A DNA stretch of 64,000 nucleotides from Thalassobius sp. Cn5-15 (GTDB lineage: Bacteria > Pseudomonadota > Alphaproteobacteria > Rhodobacterales > Rhodobacteraceae): positions 1 to 64,000 of the forward strand of contig NZ_JAKRGF010000002.1 of assembly GCF_022347685.1 (NCBI RefSeq), read 5' to 3'. The notes beneath the pieces were generated by a model. The model did not search any database, was not told where the DNA came from, and saw only the letters and a program-made list of their open reading frames with translations. Below, piece by piece: positions 7,745 to 16,485 of this stretch. The position numbers and the translations under genes are program-made. Numbering within the stretch: position 1 is the stretch's first letter; each line of letters begins with the position of its first letter.

Positions 7745-8310
7745 CCCAAATGGCCCACATAAGCAGAGTGTAAGCGGGCAAGGCGCTGTCAAAAATCTCG
7801 CCGCGCAAAACGCCCGCCACAAGCGTCTATCGTAAAGACATGTGAAGCCTTCCCAAAGCTCCAGTTTACCAAGGGTCTGCCAAAATCGATCGTACCTCCT
7901 TGGGAACGCCGTCTGACCTGGCAGCCCCCTATATGGTGCCCCCTGAAACAAAAGTTGGAATGCTCCCGCCCTGTCTTCATTTGTCGTCGAATGTCGTAGT
8001 AGAGCCTGTCCAGCATGCAGACCATCCATGCAGGTCATCCATGCAGGTCACCGTCTTTCAGCACGTGGTGAGGCGCTTTTTCTGGAAGGCGCAAACGCCG
8101 ATGTCCATTTTCATCATGCACGTGATTGTGCACTACTTCTCCCGATCCCGGGTAGACTGCAACATTCAACCCAATCGATATGCATCGTCGTAACCTGCAT
8201 AAACTACGCAACGGAAACGTCCGACACCGTGCAAAACCATTGCCTGCCCCACTCGGGCCAAAGGACGCTGAACAAGTGTTGAACATAAACAGGCAAAACC
8301 CGCCGAATGC
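7745..8310. other. Gene-free stretch with a 13-bp tandem repeat
   Basis: I see no convincing gene on either strand; the short open frames have no recognisable motif or ribosome site. A 13-base unit (CATCCATGCAGGT) is present twice in tandem at 8023-8048. Possibly a decayed gene next to the integration hot spot. Confidence 0.5.
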
Positions 8311-8342
8311 AAAAGGGCCGCCCTCAACAAGGCGGCCCTTTC
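8311..8342 (-). terminator. Terminator after proV
   Basis: GGGCCGCC and GGCGGCCC pair around an 8-base loop, with A and T runs on both sides; lies 20 bp beyond the proV stop. Confidence 0.85.
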
Positions 8343-8361
8343 TGTTCGTCATGTGGCCCGT

Positions 8362-9417
8362 TTAGCTGTGCAGGGCCTGAATAGCGCTGGTCAGGGACAC
8401 CGCACCAACAACGCGACCGTCAGAAGCGGTCACCTTCACCGTCTGGTCGGCCGCCTCTGCCATCACTGGCAGTGCATCCTCCAGCACCGTGTTGCCCGCC
8501 AGCTGCGGTGCATCCTCCGGTGCAGAGGTCAGCGCCGCAGCGTTCGCAATGGCGTGCAGCTGGATCACCCGACCGCGATTGATATCCTTGATAAAGTCGC
8601 GGATGTAGTCATCAGCGGGGTTCAGCACGATCTGTTGCGCGTTGCCCTCCTGGACCATCGCACCGTCGCGCAAAATGGCAATGTTGTCGCCAAGGCGCAG
8701 CGCCTCATCAAGGTCGTGGGTGATGAAGACGATGGTTTTGTGCAGCTCTTCCTGCAGCTCCAGCAGGATCGATTGCATGTCATACCGGATCAGCGGATCC
8801 AGTGCAGAAAACGCCTCGTCCATCAGGAGGATATCCGCATCTGTCGCCAGACCACGGGCCAGACCCACACGTTGCTGCATCCCGCCGGACAACTGACCGG
8901 GATAGTGATCCTCATACCCCGACAGGCCCACGCGATCGATCCAATGGGCACTGCGCTTGTTCCGCTCTACCTCATCGATACCTTGCACAGCTAAGCCATA
9001 GGCCACGTTTTCCCGCACAGAACGGTGCGGCAGCAGTCCAAACTTCTGAAAAACCATCGACATCTTATGACGGCGCAAGTCGCGCAGCTGGTCCGCGTTC
9101 ATGGCCAGTACGTCTTCACCGTCGATAAAGATCTCGCCGCCCGTGGGTTCGATCAGCCGGTTGATGTGACGGATCAGGGTAGACTTGCCCGATCCTGACA
9201 GCCCCATCACCACCTGAATTTGGCGCGGCATGATGTCAAGCGACACGTTATGCACCCCAAGCACATGGTTGTGCGTGTCCAAGAGGTCGTCCTTGGACAT
9301 GCCATGCTGAACCTTTGGCAGGTGTTTCTTCGGGTTGGAGCCAAAGATTTTGTAGAGGTTTTCGATCTTGATCTTCGGTTCGGTCATCTCTTTTGCGTCC
9401 GCCATATCCTTAGCCAT
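8362..9417 (-). CDS. proV: Glycine betaine/proline ABC transporter ATPase
   Basis: A 351-residue ATPase with Walker A GLSGSGKST, Q-loop, signature LSGGMQQRV and Walker B ADILLMDEAFSALD, then a C-terminal tail resembling one CBS repeat (VTASDGRVVGAVSL). Family members end in CBS repeats that sense ionic strength; only about one unit is present here. ATG 9417 is chosen because it overlaps the permease stop by 8 bases; the longer frame upstream is inside proW. It powers uptake of an osmoprotectant through ProW. Last gene of proX-proW-proV. Confidence 0.93.
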   Translation of the reverse strand: MAKDMADAKEMTEPKIKIENLYKIFGSNPKKHLPKVQHGMSKDDLLDTHNHVLGVHNVSLDIMPRQIQVVMGLSGSGKSTLIRHINRLIEPTGGEIFIDGEDVLAMNADQLRDLRRHKMSMVFQKFGLLPHRSVRENVAYGLAVQGIDEVERNKRSAHWIDRVGLSGYEDHYPGQLSGGMQQRVGLARGLATDADILLMDEAFSALDPLIRYDMQSILLELQEELHKTIVFITHDLDEALRLGDNIAILRDGAMVQEGNAQQIVLNPADDYIRDFIKDINRGRVIQLHAIANAAALTSAPEDAPQLAGNTVLEDALPVMAEAADQTVKVTASDGRVVGAVSLTSAIQALHS

Positions 9418-10300
9418 GTCCCTGCCCCCGATGTGCCTGCAGGCGTTTGCCATAACTCTGCGAAATACGGTCAAAGATGATCGCCAGCGCCACAATGGCC
9501 AGACCGTTCATCAAACCCAGCGCAAGGTACTGATTGGAAATCGCCCGCAACACGGGAACACCCAGACCTTTGACCCCGATCATCGAGGCGATCACAACCA
9601 TCGACAGAGCCATCATGATGGTCTGATTCACGCCGGCAAAGATGTTGGGCAGCGCCAGTGGCACCTGAACGCCCCACAATTTTTGCCGTGGCGAAGCACC
9701 GAACGCATCGGCGGCCTCCAAAACATCCTTGTCCACCAGACGAATACCCAAATTGGTCAGGCGCACGATGGGCGGAATGGCGTAGATCAAAACGGCCAAG
9801 AGACCCGGCACCTTGCCAATACCCAAGAGCATCACAACAGGGATCAGGTACACAAACGACGGGATTGTCTGCATCACATCCAGCACCGGCGTAATCAGCG
9901 CCTGCATCCGGTCAGACCGGGACATCAAGATACCAATTGGAATGCCGATCAAAATACACAGGAAGGTCGCGACCGAAATGATGGCAAGCGTCGCCATCGT
10001 ATCTTCCCACATGCCCATGAAGCCGATCAGCAAAAACGCCCCAATAGAGCCTGCGGTGATCTTCCAGCTGCGCGCACCCAGCCAAGCCAGGGCGGCAATG
10101 ATGGCAATGATCAGCGGCCAGGGCGTGGCCAAGAGCAGCTTTTCAAACCAGACCAGAAACTTCAGCAGCGGCGAAAAGAACAGTTCGAGCGATTCACCGT
10201 AGGCGCGCGAAAACTCGCGAAAGGCGCCGTCGATGGTGTTTTTAAAATCAGCGAGGTCGCGTCGCCCCAGCGACGGAAACTCGGTCAGGAACTCCCACAT
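9410..10300 (-). CDS. proW: Glycine betaine/proline ABC transporter permease
   Basis: A 296-residue inner-membrane protein: a soluble N-terminal segment of about 60 residues, then six or seven hydrophobic spans. The EAA-type loop is at EAADAFGASPRQKLWGVQVP, followed by LPNIFAGVNQTIMMALSMVV, typical of ProW/OpuAB. Start ATG 10300 follows AGGAGGAAC. It lies 148 bp downstream of proX, a gap holding a hairpin at 10403-10430, and overlaps proV. Confidence 0.93.
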   Translation of the reverse strand: MWEFLTEFPSLGRRDLADFKNTIDGAFREFSRAYGESLELFFSPLLKFLVWFEKLLLATPWPLIIAIIAALAWLGARSWKITAGSIGAFLLIGFMGMWEDTMATLAIISVATFLCILIGIPIGILMSRSDRMQALITPVLDVMQTIPSFVYLIPVVMLLGIGKVPGLLAVLIYAIPPIVRLTNLGIRLVDKDVLEAADAFGASPRQKLWGVQVPLALPNIFAGVNQTIMMALSMVVIASMIGVKGLGVPVLRAISNQYLALGLMNGLAIVALAIIFDRISQSYGKRLQAHRGQGHG

Positions 10301-10402
10301 GGTTCCTCCTTATTTGATCTGTCCCTTGATCTTGGTGCGCCGGTGCGGGGCGGGATCAAACCCCTCGGGCGCAAGGCGGGACGCGGTCAGGCGCCCAAAG
10401 AA

Positions 10403-10430
10403 CAGGGGGTATCCATCTGGACGCCCCCTG
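10403..10430 (-). terminator. Intercistronic hairpin between proX and proW
   Basis: CAGGGGG and CCCCCTG pair around a 14-base loop, without a T run. Such a hairpin may protect or attenuate mRNA so that the binding protein outnumbers the membrane subunits; that role is inferred. Confidence 0.5.
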
Positions 10431-10448
10431 CCCTGTCACGTGAGGTAA

Positions 10449-11456
10449 TTACAGCTCTTTCTTGATTGCGGTGGCCGCGTCCTCGCTGACCCATGCGCCC
10501 CAAATTTCAGGGTAAGTCTCAAGGAAGTGCCAAGCCGCATCGCCGCCGGTGGCCTGATTGTCGTTCATGTAAACCAGCATCGCGTTCATCACCTCACCGG
10601 GGAAAACGCGGGTTTTCAGGTAATCAACAGCCACGCCGCCCTCTTTCAGGAAGCGGTCGGTGACAACGGAGTGCACCTCGGATTCGGTGTAGGATGTCAT
10701 CTGGGGTTCCAGGCATTCCTGCTCGGGCTTCACGATGCAGCCGTCCCAGTTTTCCGACCCACCCCACGGGGTTTCCCAATCGAGCATGGTCAGCTCATAT
10801 TTACCGATGATCGCGGTCGGGGCCCAATAGTAGCCAAACCAGTTTTCACCACGCTCAACCGCTTTGGCGATCGATCCGTCCAGACCTGCAGCAGACCCCG
10901 GATCGACCAGCGTCCAGCCCTTTGCCTCCATGTCAAAAGCGCGGAACAGGTTGGAATTGGACAGCTGACAGCCCCAGCCCGCCGGACAGCCAAGGAAGGC
11001 GCCTTTGCTGGGGTCTTCGGCATCGGGGAACAGGTCAGGACGCGCCAGTACTTTTTCCACGGTGTCCAGTTCGGGATGCGCTTCGACGAACGCGGGGGAG
11101 ACCCACCAACCCTCACCCAGACCAGTGATCGGGCCTTCGATGACGGAATGCAGGCGGCCTTCGGCAGTGGCTTTTTCCAGCGGTTCGCGCACCGCGTTGA
11201 TCCACAACTCGCCCGCGATATCGGGTTCGGCTTTTTCATTCATCGACGCAAAGGTGGTGTTTGTGGCGCCAGGCACCAGATCAACGTTACAGCCATAGCC
11301 CTCTTCGAGGATGATGGCATCCACATTGGCCATCAGCTCGGCCGAGGCCCAGTTCATCTCGGCGATCACAACATCACCGCAATCGGCGAACGCAGCAGTC
11401 CCCATCATCAGCGATGCACCCAAAGTGATCGCACCAAACGTGGTCGTTTTTTTCAT
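10449..11456 (-). CDS. proX: Glycine betaine/proline ABC transporter substrate-binding protein
   Basis: A 335-residue periplasmic protein with signal peptide MKKTTTFGAITLGASLMMGTAAFA. The mature part begins CGDVVIAEMNWASAELMA, as in OpuAC-type proteins, and has several Trp residues (GEGWWVSP, NWFGYYWAPT) of the kind that form the aromatic box around quaternary amines. ATG 11456 follows GGGAG. The ligand is probably glycine betaine or proline betaine; choline cannot be excluded. It heads the operon, and an inverted repeat at 11588-11613 lies in its upstream region. Confidence 0.93.
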   Translation of the reverse strand: MKKTTTFGAITLGASLMMGTAAFADCGDVVIAEMNWASAELMANVDAIILEEGYGCNVDLVPGATNTTFASMNEKAEPDIAGELWINAVREPLEKATAEGRLHSVIEGPITGLGEGWWVSPAFVEAHPELDTVEKVLARPDLFPDAEDPSKGAFLGCPAGWGCQLSNSNLFRAFDMEAKGWTLVDPGSAAGLDGSIAKAVERGENWFGYYWAPTAIIGKYELTMLDWETPWGGSENWDGCIVKPEQECLEPQMTSYTESEVHSVVTDRFLKEGGVAVDYLKTRVFPGEVMNAMLVYMNDNQATGGDAAWHFLETYPEIWGAWVSEDAATAIKKEL

Positions 11457-11587
11457 GATTTTAAGTCTCCCAAAGACTTCATAGTGTGGTCCGCCCGCAC
11501 ACTCCGGTGCGGTCCGGCACCGCCTGTCACAGGCGATTTGCTCAGCGCGGCAGTCCCGTAGAAATGCCATATCAATGCGAGCCAAAA

Positions 11588-11613
11588 GCGACATTTAGCT
11601 AAACCTATGTCGC
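11588..11613. promoter_or_regulatory. Palindrome upstream of proX, candidate operator
   Basis: GCGACAT and ATGTCGC are separated by 12 bases, about 130 bp upstream of the proX start. Half-sites are perfect 7-mers. The binding protein is unknown. Confidence 0.45.
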
Positions 11614-11745
11614 AAACAGACCACACAGCCTGCCGGATGTAAACAGAGAAACCCGCCGTTCAAGCGCCCAAAACCGACACCAACGTGATGGCCGGACGCC
11701 CATATTTTTTCCAAAGTTTCAAAAAACGCTCACCACACGCAAAAA

Positions 11746-11769
11746 AAATGCACCCAGATGGGTGCATTT
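11746..11769 (-). terminator. Terminator of the lipid-modification operon
   Basis: AAATGCACCC pairs with GGGTGCATTT around a 4-base loop; on the minus strand it is followed by a T run. Lies 28 bp beyond the DUF2177 gene. The rest of 11457-11745 holds no gene. Confidence 0.85.
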
Positions 11770-11796
11770 ACGTAGAAATACGGCATCAGACAAACA

Positions 11797-12195
11797 TCAG
11801 CCCAGGCTGCGCATGACAGTGACCCCACCCCAAGCAGCCAAACCGGTCAGCGCCCCGCCCCAAATCGTGTCCAATACCACCTGTTGCAGGGTCCAGTCGC
11901 GCAGTGTGGCGTAGTTGGTGAACTCATAGGTGCCATAGGCCATCAAGCCCAGCACCACGCCACCGATTAGCGCCTGCATCGCATTATCGTCGCGCAGCGC
12001 AGGCAGCGACACAAACCAAAGGATCCCCGCCACATAGCCAAGATAGAACAGGCCCGCCGCCCCCATCCGGAACTCTTCGGCAAAGAGATGGCCGACGTGC
12101 TGTTCAAACACCGGCTTGATCAGCAGCCGCAACCCGATCATGTCGACGATCAGGAAGATTGCAGCAGTGGCAAGATAGAGAAAAACAACACTCAT
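11797..12195 (-). CDS. DUF2177 family membrane protein
   Basis: A 132-residue protein with four hydrophobic segments (N-terminal FLYLATAAIFLIVDMIGL; central AAGLFYLGYVAGILWFV; then GGVVLGLMAYGTYEF; C-terminal ALTGLAAWGGVTVM), matching the DUF2177 family, whose function is unknown to me. It is the last gene of the operon that starts at 16228, 47 bp after the SDR stop. Its placement suggests a role in membrane lipid modification or stress, by context only. TTG 12210 is a possible alternative start. Confidence 0.8.
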   Translation of the reverse strand: MSVVFLYLATAAIFLIVDMIGLRLLIKPVFEQHVGHLFAEEFRMGAAGLFYLGYVAGILWFVSLPALRDDNAMQALIGGVVLGLMAYGTYEFTNYATLRDWTLQQVVLDTIWGGALTGLAAWGGVTVMRSLG

Positions 12196-12242
12196 GGAAG
12201 GCTCTTTCAAATTCGGTTATTTCGGTGGTCCCTGCAGGTGAA

Positions 12243-12992
12243 CTAGCGCACCAGCCGGCGGGTCAAGGGCAGCGACAACGCATAAGGCAGTCGCCGCAAG
12301 AGTTTCAGCGGCCAGGTCAGGCGGCGGGGAAAATGCACCTCGAACCGGCGCGTATCCAGTCCTTGCAGTATTTCCGCTGCCGCACGGTCAGCCGTCAGCA
12401 AACCCGGCATGGTGAAATCGTTTTTCTGGGTCAGCCGTGTGTCGACAAACCCCGGTGAGATCAGCCGCACATCAAACCGTCCGCCCACCTCATTGCGCAG
12501 GGTTTCGGCCAGATTGGCCACCCCTGCCTTGGTCGCGGAATAGATCTGCCCCTGCGGCAGACCAAAGTAGCCCGCCACACTGCCACAGAGCGCGATCTGA
12601 CCCTGCGGGCGCAGCACCTCCAGCGCGGCACGCGCCACCAGCAGACTGCCAGTCAGATTGACCTGCACGATTTGGGCGGCTTTGATCAGGTCAATATCCT
12701 CAACCTGACCGGGATCATACAGCGCAGCCATGTTGATCACCCGGTCGACCGACCCGCCTGCCTGCACCCGCAGGGTTGCAGCCGCCACATCGGCAGCGTC
12801 GGAGATATCCATCGCCACCACCTCTGCCACGCCGTTCGGCATCTCTTCGGCGAGGGCCTGAAGCCGGTCAGCCGACCGCGCGGACAACACCACCCGATCC
12901 CCGCGCGCGACACAGGCGCGCGCCAGCGCCGCGCCGATCCCGTCAGAGGCACCGATGATCCAGACGCGCGTGAAGGTGCCGGGATCAGGCAT
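12243..12992 (-). CDS. Short-chain dehydrogenase/reductase
   Basis: A 249-residue classical SDR: cofactor motif GASDGIGAAL near the N-terminus, NMAA (usually NNAG) in the middle, and the active-site Ser followed by YSATK, with ISPGFVDT after it. The NNAG motif reads NMAA, a modest departure. ATG 12992 overlaps the synthase stop by 8 bases (ATGCCTGA), so translation is coupled. In the Rhodobacter sphaeroides sigma-E regulon a similar SDR sits in the equivalent operon. The substrate is unknown; a lipid carbonyl is plausible from context. Confidence 0.88.
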   Translation of the reverse strand: MPDPGTFTRVWIIGASDGIGAALARACVARGDRVVLSARSADRLQALAEEMPNGVAEVVAMDISDAADVAAATLRVQAGGSVDRVINMAALYDPGQVEDIDLIKAAQIVQVNLTGSLLVARAALEVLRPQGQIALCGSVAGYFGLPQGQIYSATKAGVANLAETLRNEVGGRFDVRLISPGFVDTRLTQKNDFTMPGLLTADRAAAEILQGLDTRRFEVHFPRRLTWPLKLLRRLPYALSLPLTRRLVR

Positions 12993-14142
12993 GGGCCAGT
13001 TCCACCTGCACCACATCGGTCTGTGCTACATTGAACGAAGCCGCGCAGATCCCCAGGTAGAAGCGCCAGTTGCGAATGAACTCCTCCCCATAGCCCAGAC
13101 GGCGCACACGGTCGGCCTGCTCTTCCAGCCGCTGATCCCACGTGGCACAGGTGCGGCCATAGTCGCGGCCGAACCCATGACTGCCCACCACCTTCAACCC
13201 CGCTTGCGCGGCCTGATCGCGGATCACCTGATTGCTCAGCAGCATCCCACCGGGAAAGGTGTATTGGCGGATATAGTCGGATCCTTTGCGATAGATGGGG
13301 AAATAGTCATCAGGTACGGTGATCGCCTGAATGACAGCCCGGCCACCTTCGGACAGGCGCTGTTTCAGCGTGTTGAAATAGACCGGCCAGTAGCGTTCGC
13401 CCACCGCCTCAATCATCTCGATCGAGACGATATTGTCAAACTGGCCTTTGATGGCACGATAATCCTGCAGCCGGATGTCAGCGCGGCCATCAAGGCGGGC
13501 ATCGGCGTAGCCCTTCTGGCTGGGGGAAATAGTCACGCCGGTGACATGACGTCCTTGATCCGCGGCGCGTTCGGCAAAGCCACCCCAGCCGCAGCCGATT
13601 TCCAGCACCTGTTCACCGTCGCTGAGGCGATCCAAAATGCGATCGTATTTGCGGTTTTGCGCGCGGGCCAGATCATTATCGCCTGCCGCATAGATGGCAG
13701 AGGAATAGGTCATCGTGTCATCCAGCCACAGCTGGTAAAATTCGTTACCCACATCATAATGGGCGCGGATATTGCGGGCCGCACCTCGACGGGAGTTCGC
13801 CCGCATCAGCCGATCCACAACGCGGAATTTCAGCGTCGCCCAGAAACCTGCGTAGGCATAGCCTGCAAACTCCTCCAGATTTAGCAGCGCCACCTGCGAG
13901 AGTGCTTCAATCGATGGCGTATCCCACAGGCCGGCAACATAGGCCTCGCCCAAGCCGATATCGCCACGGCTGGCCAGTGTGGTCACAACGGACCAATCAC
14001 GCAGCCGCATTTCCGCGACGGGGTCGCCCGCGCCGAAAGTGTAGCGTTCGCCTTCGGGCGTCGACAGATGCAGAGTGCCGTGGCGCATGCGTTCACATGT
14101 AGCCAGAAAATCTTGTTTTACGCGTTTGCTCAGGAACAGCAT
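12985..14142 (-). CDS. cfa: Cyclopropane-fatty-acyl-phospholipid synthase family methyltransferase
   Basis: A 385-residue protein. The SAM site VLEIGCGWGGFAE lies near residue 180, followed by VTISPSQKGYA and the acidic SIEMIEAVGERYW block; the N-terminal RAHYDVGNEFYQLWLD and MTYSSA are typical of the family. These enzymes transfer a methylene or methyl group from SAM to the double bond of membrane unsaturated acyl chains. In this operon it could equally make methylated or furan-type acyl chains, since related Rhodobacter proteins do so with an FAD partner. Its start overlaps the DUF1365 stop by one base (TAATG). Confidence 0.9.
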   Translation of the reverse strand: MLFLSKRVKQDFLATCERMRHGTLHLSTPEGERYTFGAGDPVAEMRLRDWSVVTTLASRGDIGLGEAYVAGLWDTPSIEALSQVALLNLEEFAGYAYAGFWATLKFRVVDRLMRANSRRGAARNIRAHYDVGNEFYQLWLDDTMTYSSAIYAAGDNDLARAQNRKYDRILDRLSDGEQVLEIGCGWGGFAERAADQGRHVTGVTISPSQKGYADARLDGRADIRLQDYRAIKGQFDNIVSIEMIEAVGERYWPVYFNTLKQRLSEGGRAVIQAITVPDDYFPIYRKGSDYIRQYTFPGGMLLSNQVIRDQAAQAGLKVVGSHGFGRDYGRTCATWDQRLEEQADRVRRLGYGEEFIRNWRFYLGICAASFNVAQTDVVQVELAHA

Positions 14143-14897
14143 TACGACACCTCCTCTTTCGGTGGGGTGGGCCGCGTGCGATAGCGCGCGCCCTTGAGTT
14201 TCAGCACCAAGGCCTGCCAGTGGATCAGCGCCATTGTGCGCAGGCCGCCGAGGGGGCGGCGCAGGCTGGCGCGGATCAGCGCCGCGTTGGTCAGCGGCAG
14301 GCAGGGACCGGACAATGTGGCCATCAGCCCCTCTTCGCCATTCCGGTGCAGGATCTGAATGGCAACCTGATCGTCACGAATATCATAGCGGAAATCATAG
14401 CCTCCGGCGATCTCTTGGAATGGGGAAACATGTAACTGCTTGGCTTTGTTAAGTTTAGTATCCCGCGTAATCGGCGCGAAACCCTCGGCAAAGCAGATAT
14501 AGGAATGGCGGTCGTGAAACGGCGTCGACACCTCTGCAATGACCGCCAACAGGTCCGCATCGCGGTAGGCCAGCCAGAAACTGACCGGATTGAATCCGTA
14601 ATGCAGCCAGCGCGGCTGCGTCAGCAGGCGCAGCGTGATGTCATCCGCAGGCAGGCCGTGATCAGCCAGCACCTGACGCGCCCAAGGCGCGCCCTGCCCC
14701 TGCCCGATCACCCCACCATGGTCGCGGTCATGCACCGCAGCCAAGGCACGGCGATTGCGTCCGAACAGCATGGGCGTATCCAGCTCCGCCTCTGGGTCCA
14801 GCAACACGTAGTCCACACTATAGCGAAAGGCGTTCTTGATCGCGCCGCGTCGGGTATGGGTGGTCACGCCAGCGATATAAGTGACCTGATCCTTCAT
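14142..14897 (-). CDS. DUF1365 domain protein
   Basis: A 251-residue protein with the DUF1365 pattern: N-terminal HTRRGAIKNAFRYSVDYVLLD, then LLTQPRWLHYGFNPVSFWLAYR, then KQLHVSPF. Genes of this family nearly always sit between an FAD-dependent oxidoreductase and a CFA-synthase-like gene, exactly as here, and have been tied to unsaturated or furan fatty acid modification in Rhodobacter. No catalytic residue is assigned with certainty. It overlaps the upstream gene by 4 bases (ATGA). Confidence 0.88.
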   Translation of the reverse strand: MKDQVTYIAGVTTHTRRGAIKNAFRYSVDYVLLDPEAELDTPMLFGRNRRALAAVHDRDHGGVIGQGQGAPWARQVLADHGLPADDITLRLLTQPRWLHYGFNPVSFWLAYRDADLLAVIAEVSTPFHDRHSYICFAEGFAPITRDTKLNKAKQLHVSPFQEIAGGYDFRYDIRDDQVAIQILHRNGEEGLMATLSGPCLPLTNAALIRASLRRPLGGLRTMALIHWQALVLKLKGARYRTRPTPPKEEVS

Positions 14898-16228
14898 GCG
14901 CTGCGACGTGTCAGTTCGGGCGTGGCCACTGCGGGCATGGTCAGTGCGGCTACGCTCTGCGCCTCCAGCTCGCGCACAATGCGCACCGCGCTGGCAAATC
15001 CATCCTCATGGAAGCCGTGCCGTGTGTAGGCACCGGCAAACCAACTGCGGTTCTCGCCCTGCATGGTCCGCATGCTCACCTGCGCCCGCAGCGCGGCACG
15101 GTCAAATACCGGATGGCGGAAAGAGGTCTGGTCATAAATCGCCTCTTCCTGCACCGGCACAGAGGGGTTGAGGGACACAAACAGTGGATCGCTCTCTGGA
15201 ATGCCCTGCAAGCGGTTCATCCAATAGGTGACGCCAATGGCAGGTTCGGGCCGGCGGGTGTCAGCCTTGTAGACCCAGGACGACCAGACCGACCGGCGCT
15301 GCGGCATCTGAGTTGCATCGCGGTGCAGAAACATCTCATTGTCCTGAAACCGCATATCGCTCAGAACCGACTGCTCTTTTGCAGAAGGATTGGCAATCAT
15401 CGCCAGCGCGTCGTCTGAATGGCAGGCAAAGATCACCTGATCATATCGCTCCGGTTCACCACCTGTGGCGGTCACGGTCACACCCAGCGCGTCGCGGGCC
15501 ACGGACTGCACCGGCGCGTTGGTACGCAAATCAGCGCCTTTAGTTTGCAGATACCCCGCCAATCGGGTCACGTATTCAATGCTGCCGCCTTCAACGGTCC
15601 ACCACTGATGCTGTCCACTGGCGGACAGGAGCGCGTGGTTGCGGAAAAACTGCACCAGCGCGCGGGCGGGGAAGCTGCGAATTTCCTGCGGCGGAGTGGA
15701 CCAGATCGCCCCACAAAGCGGCAGCAGGTAGTAGGTCTGAAACCACTCGCCAAGGTTCAGATCATCCATCAGATCGGCAATGGTGCTGTCGTCATTATCT
15801 GCCAACGCCTCTGCCCGCGCATTAAAGCGCAAGACGTCGCGAATCATCCGCAGGAAACCGGGGCGCAGCAGGTTCGATTTCTGCGCCGTCAACGCAGTGA
15901 GGTTGCGCAGCCCGTATTCCACCGAACCGTCGTTAATCGAGGCACCGAAGCTCATATCGCTTTTGATCACCGGCACGTCCAGATCGCGGAACATGCGGGT
16001 CAGATGCGGATAGTTGGCGTAGTTGAAAACGATGAAACCGGTGTCCACCGGCTGAGTTCCATTGCGCCCAGCCATCACGGTCCGCGCATGCCCGCCCAAA
16101 CGCGGCGCTGCCTCGTAAACGGTGACATCATGACGCCCCGAAAGAAGGTAGGCGGAGGCGAGACCGGATATACCGGCGCCGATGATGGCGATGCGCTGTG
16201 GTGCGCTCGGCTGGGCGTCAAAGGACAT
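14894..16228 (-). CDS. FAD-dependent amine-oxidase-fold oxidoreductase
   Basis: A 444-residue protein with an N-terminal dinucleotide-binding motif IAIIGAGISGLASAYLLS, then YEAAPRLGGHARTV (FAD contact), and central VDTGFIVFNYANYP. It resembles the oxidoreductases paired with DUF1365 and CFA-type synthases in the alphaproteobacterial sigma-E regulon, thought to act on acyl chains. ATG 16228 follows AGGAGG. It is the first gene of a five-gene operon (16228 down to 11797) with a sigma-E-like promoter at 16264-16293, divergent from rpoE. Confidence 0.88.
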   Translation of the reverse strand: MSFDAQPSAPQRIAIIGAGISGLASAYLLSGRHDVTVYEAAPRLGGHARTVMAGRNGTQPVDTGFIVFNYANYPHLTRMFRDLDVPVIKSDMSFGASINDGSVEYGLRNLTALTAQKSNLLRPGFLRMIRDVLRFNARAEALADNDDSTIADLMDDLNLGEWFQTYYLLPLCGAIWSTPPQEIRSFPARALVQFFRNHALLSASGQHQWWTVEGGSIEYVTRLAGYLQTKGADLRTNAPVQSVARDALGVTVTATGGEPERYDQVIFACHSDDALAMIANPSAKEQSVLSDMRFQDNEMFLHRDATQMPQRRSVWSSWVYKADTRRPEPAIGVTYWMNRLQGIPESDPLFVSLNPSVPVQEEAIYDQTSFRHPVFDRAALRAQVSMRTMQGENRSWFAGAYTRHGFHEDGFASAVRIVRELEAQSVAALTMPAVATPELTRRSA

Positions 16229-16263
16229 GGAACCTCCTGCGGTTATACCTGCATTAATCAAAG

Positions 16264-16293
16264 GGTCTACGGGCGGAAAAGACAATCGGATCA
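16264..16293 (-). promoter_or_regulatory. Sigma-E (ECF11)-like promoter of the lipid operon
   Basis: On the minus strand TGATCC (16293-16288) and TAGACC (16269-16264) are 18 bp apart, about 35 bp before the start of the first gene. TGATCC is the known -35 element of RpoE/ChrR promoters in Rhodobacter. Confidence 0.7.
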
Positions 16294-16331
16294 CTCATTT
16301 GGATGGATTGGTGAATTTTGTCTGAAAAAAG

Positions 16332-16361
16332 TGATCCACCCCTTCCGCTGCCGCGTAACGC
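16332..16361 (+). promoter_or_regulatory. Sigma-E (ECF11)-like promoter of rpoE-chrR
   Basis: TGATCC (16332-16337), an 18-bp gap and TAACGC (16356-16361) mirror the divergent promoter on the other strand. It suggests autoregulation of rpoE and leaves a leader of about 115 bases before GTG 16486. Confidence 0.7.
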
Positions 16362-16485
16362 CTCTATGCTGATCGACAGTTATGATATCTCAGGCCATTC
16401 CGGCACCACAGGGCAGAACACTGCCCTCAAGCGCCCCGTGCCTGCCCTATCCTCTGACACAGATGTCGTGAAGGAGCGCCCACCA

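Noticed and set aside
8023-8048. Start of a CRISPR array
   Set aside because: Only two 13-bp units with no spacer between them and no cas genes.
9368-11561. Long plus-strand frames opposite proV/proW/proX
   Set aside because: Antisense to a complete ABC transporter operon; no ribosome sites or domains.
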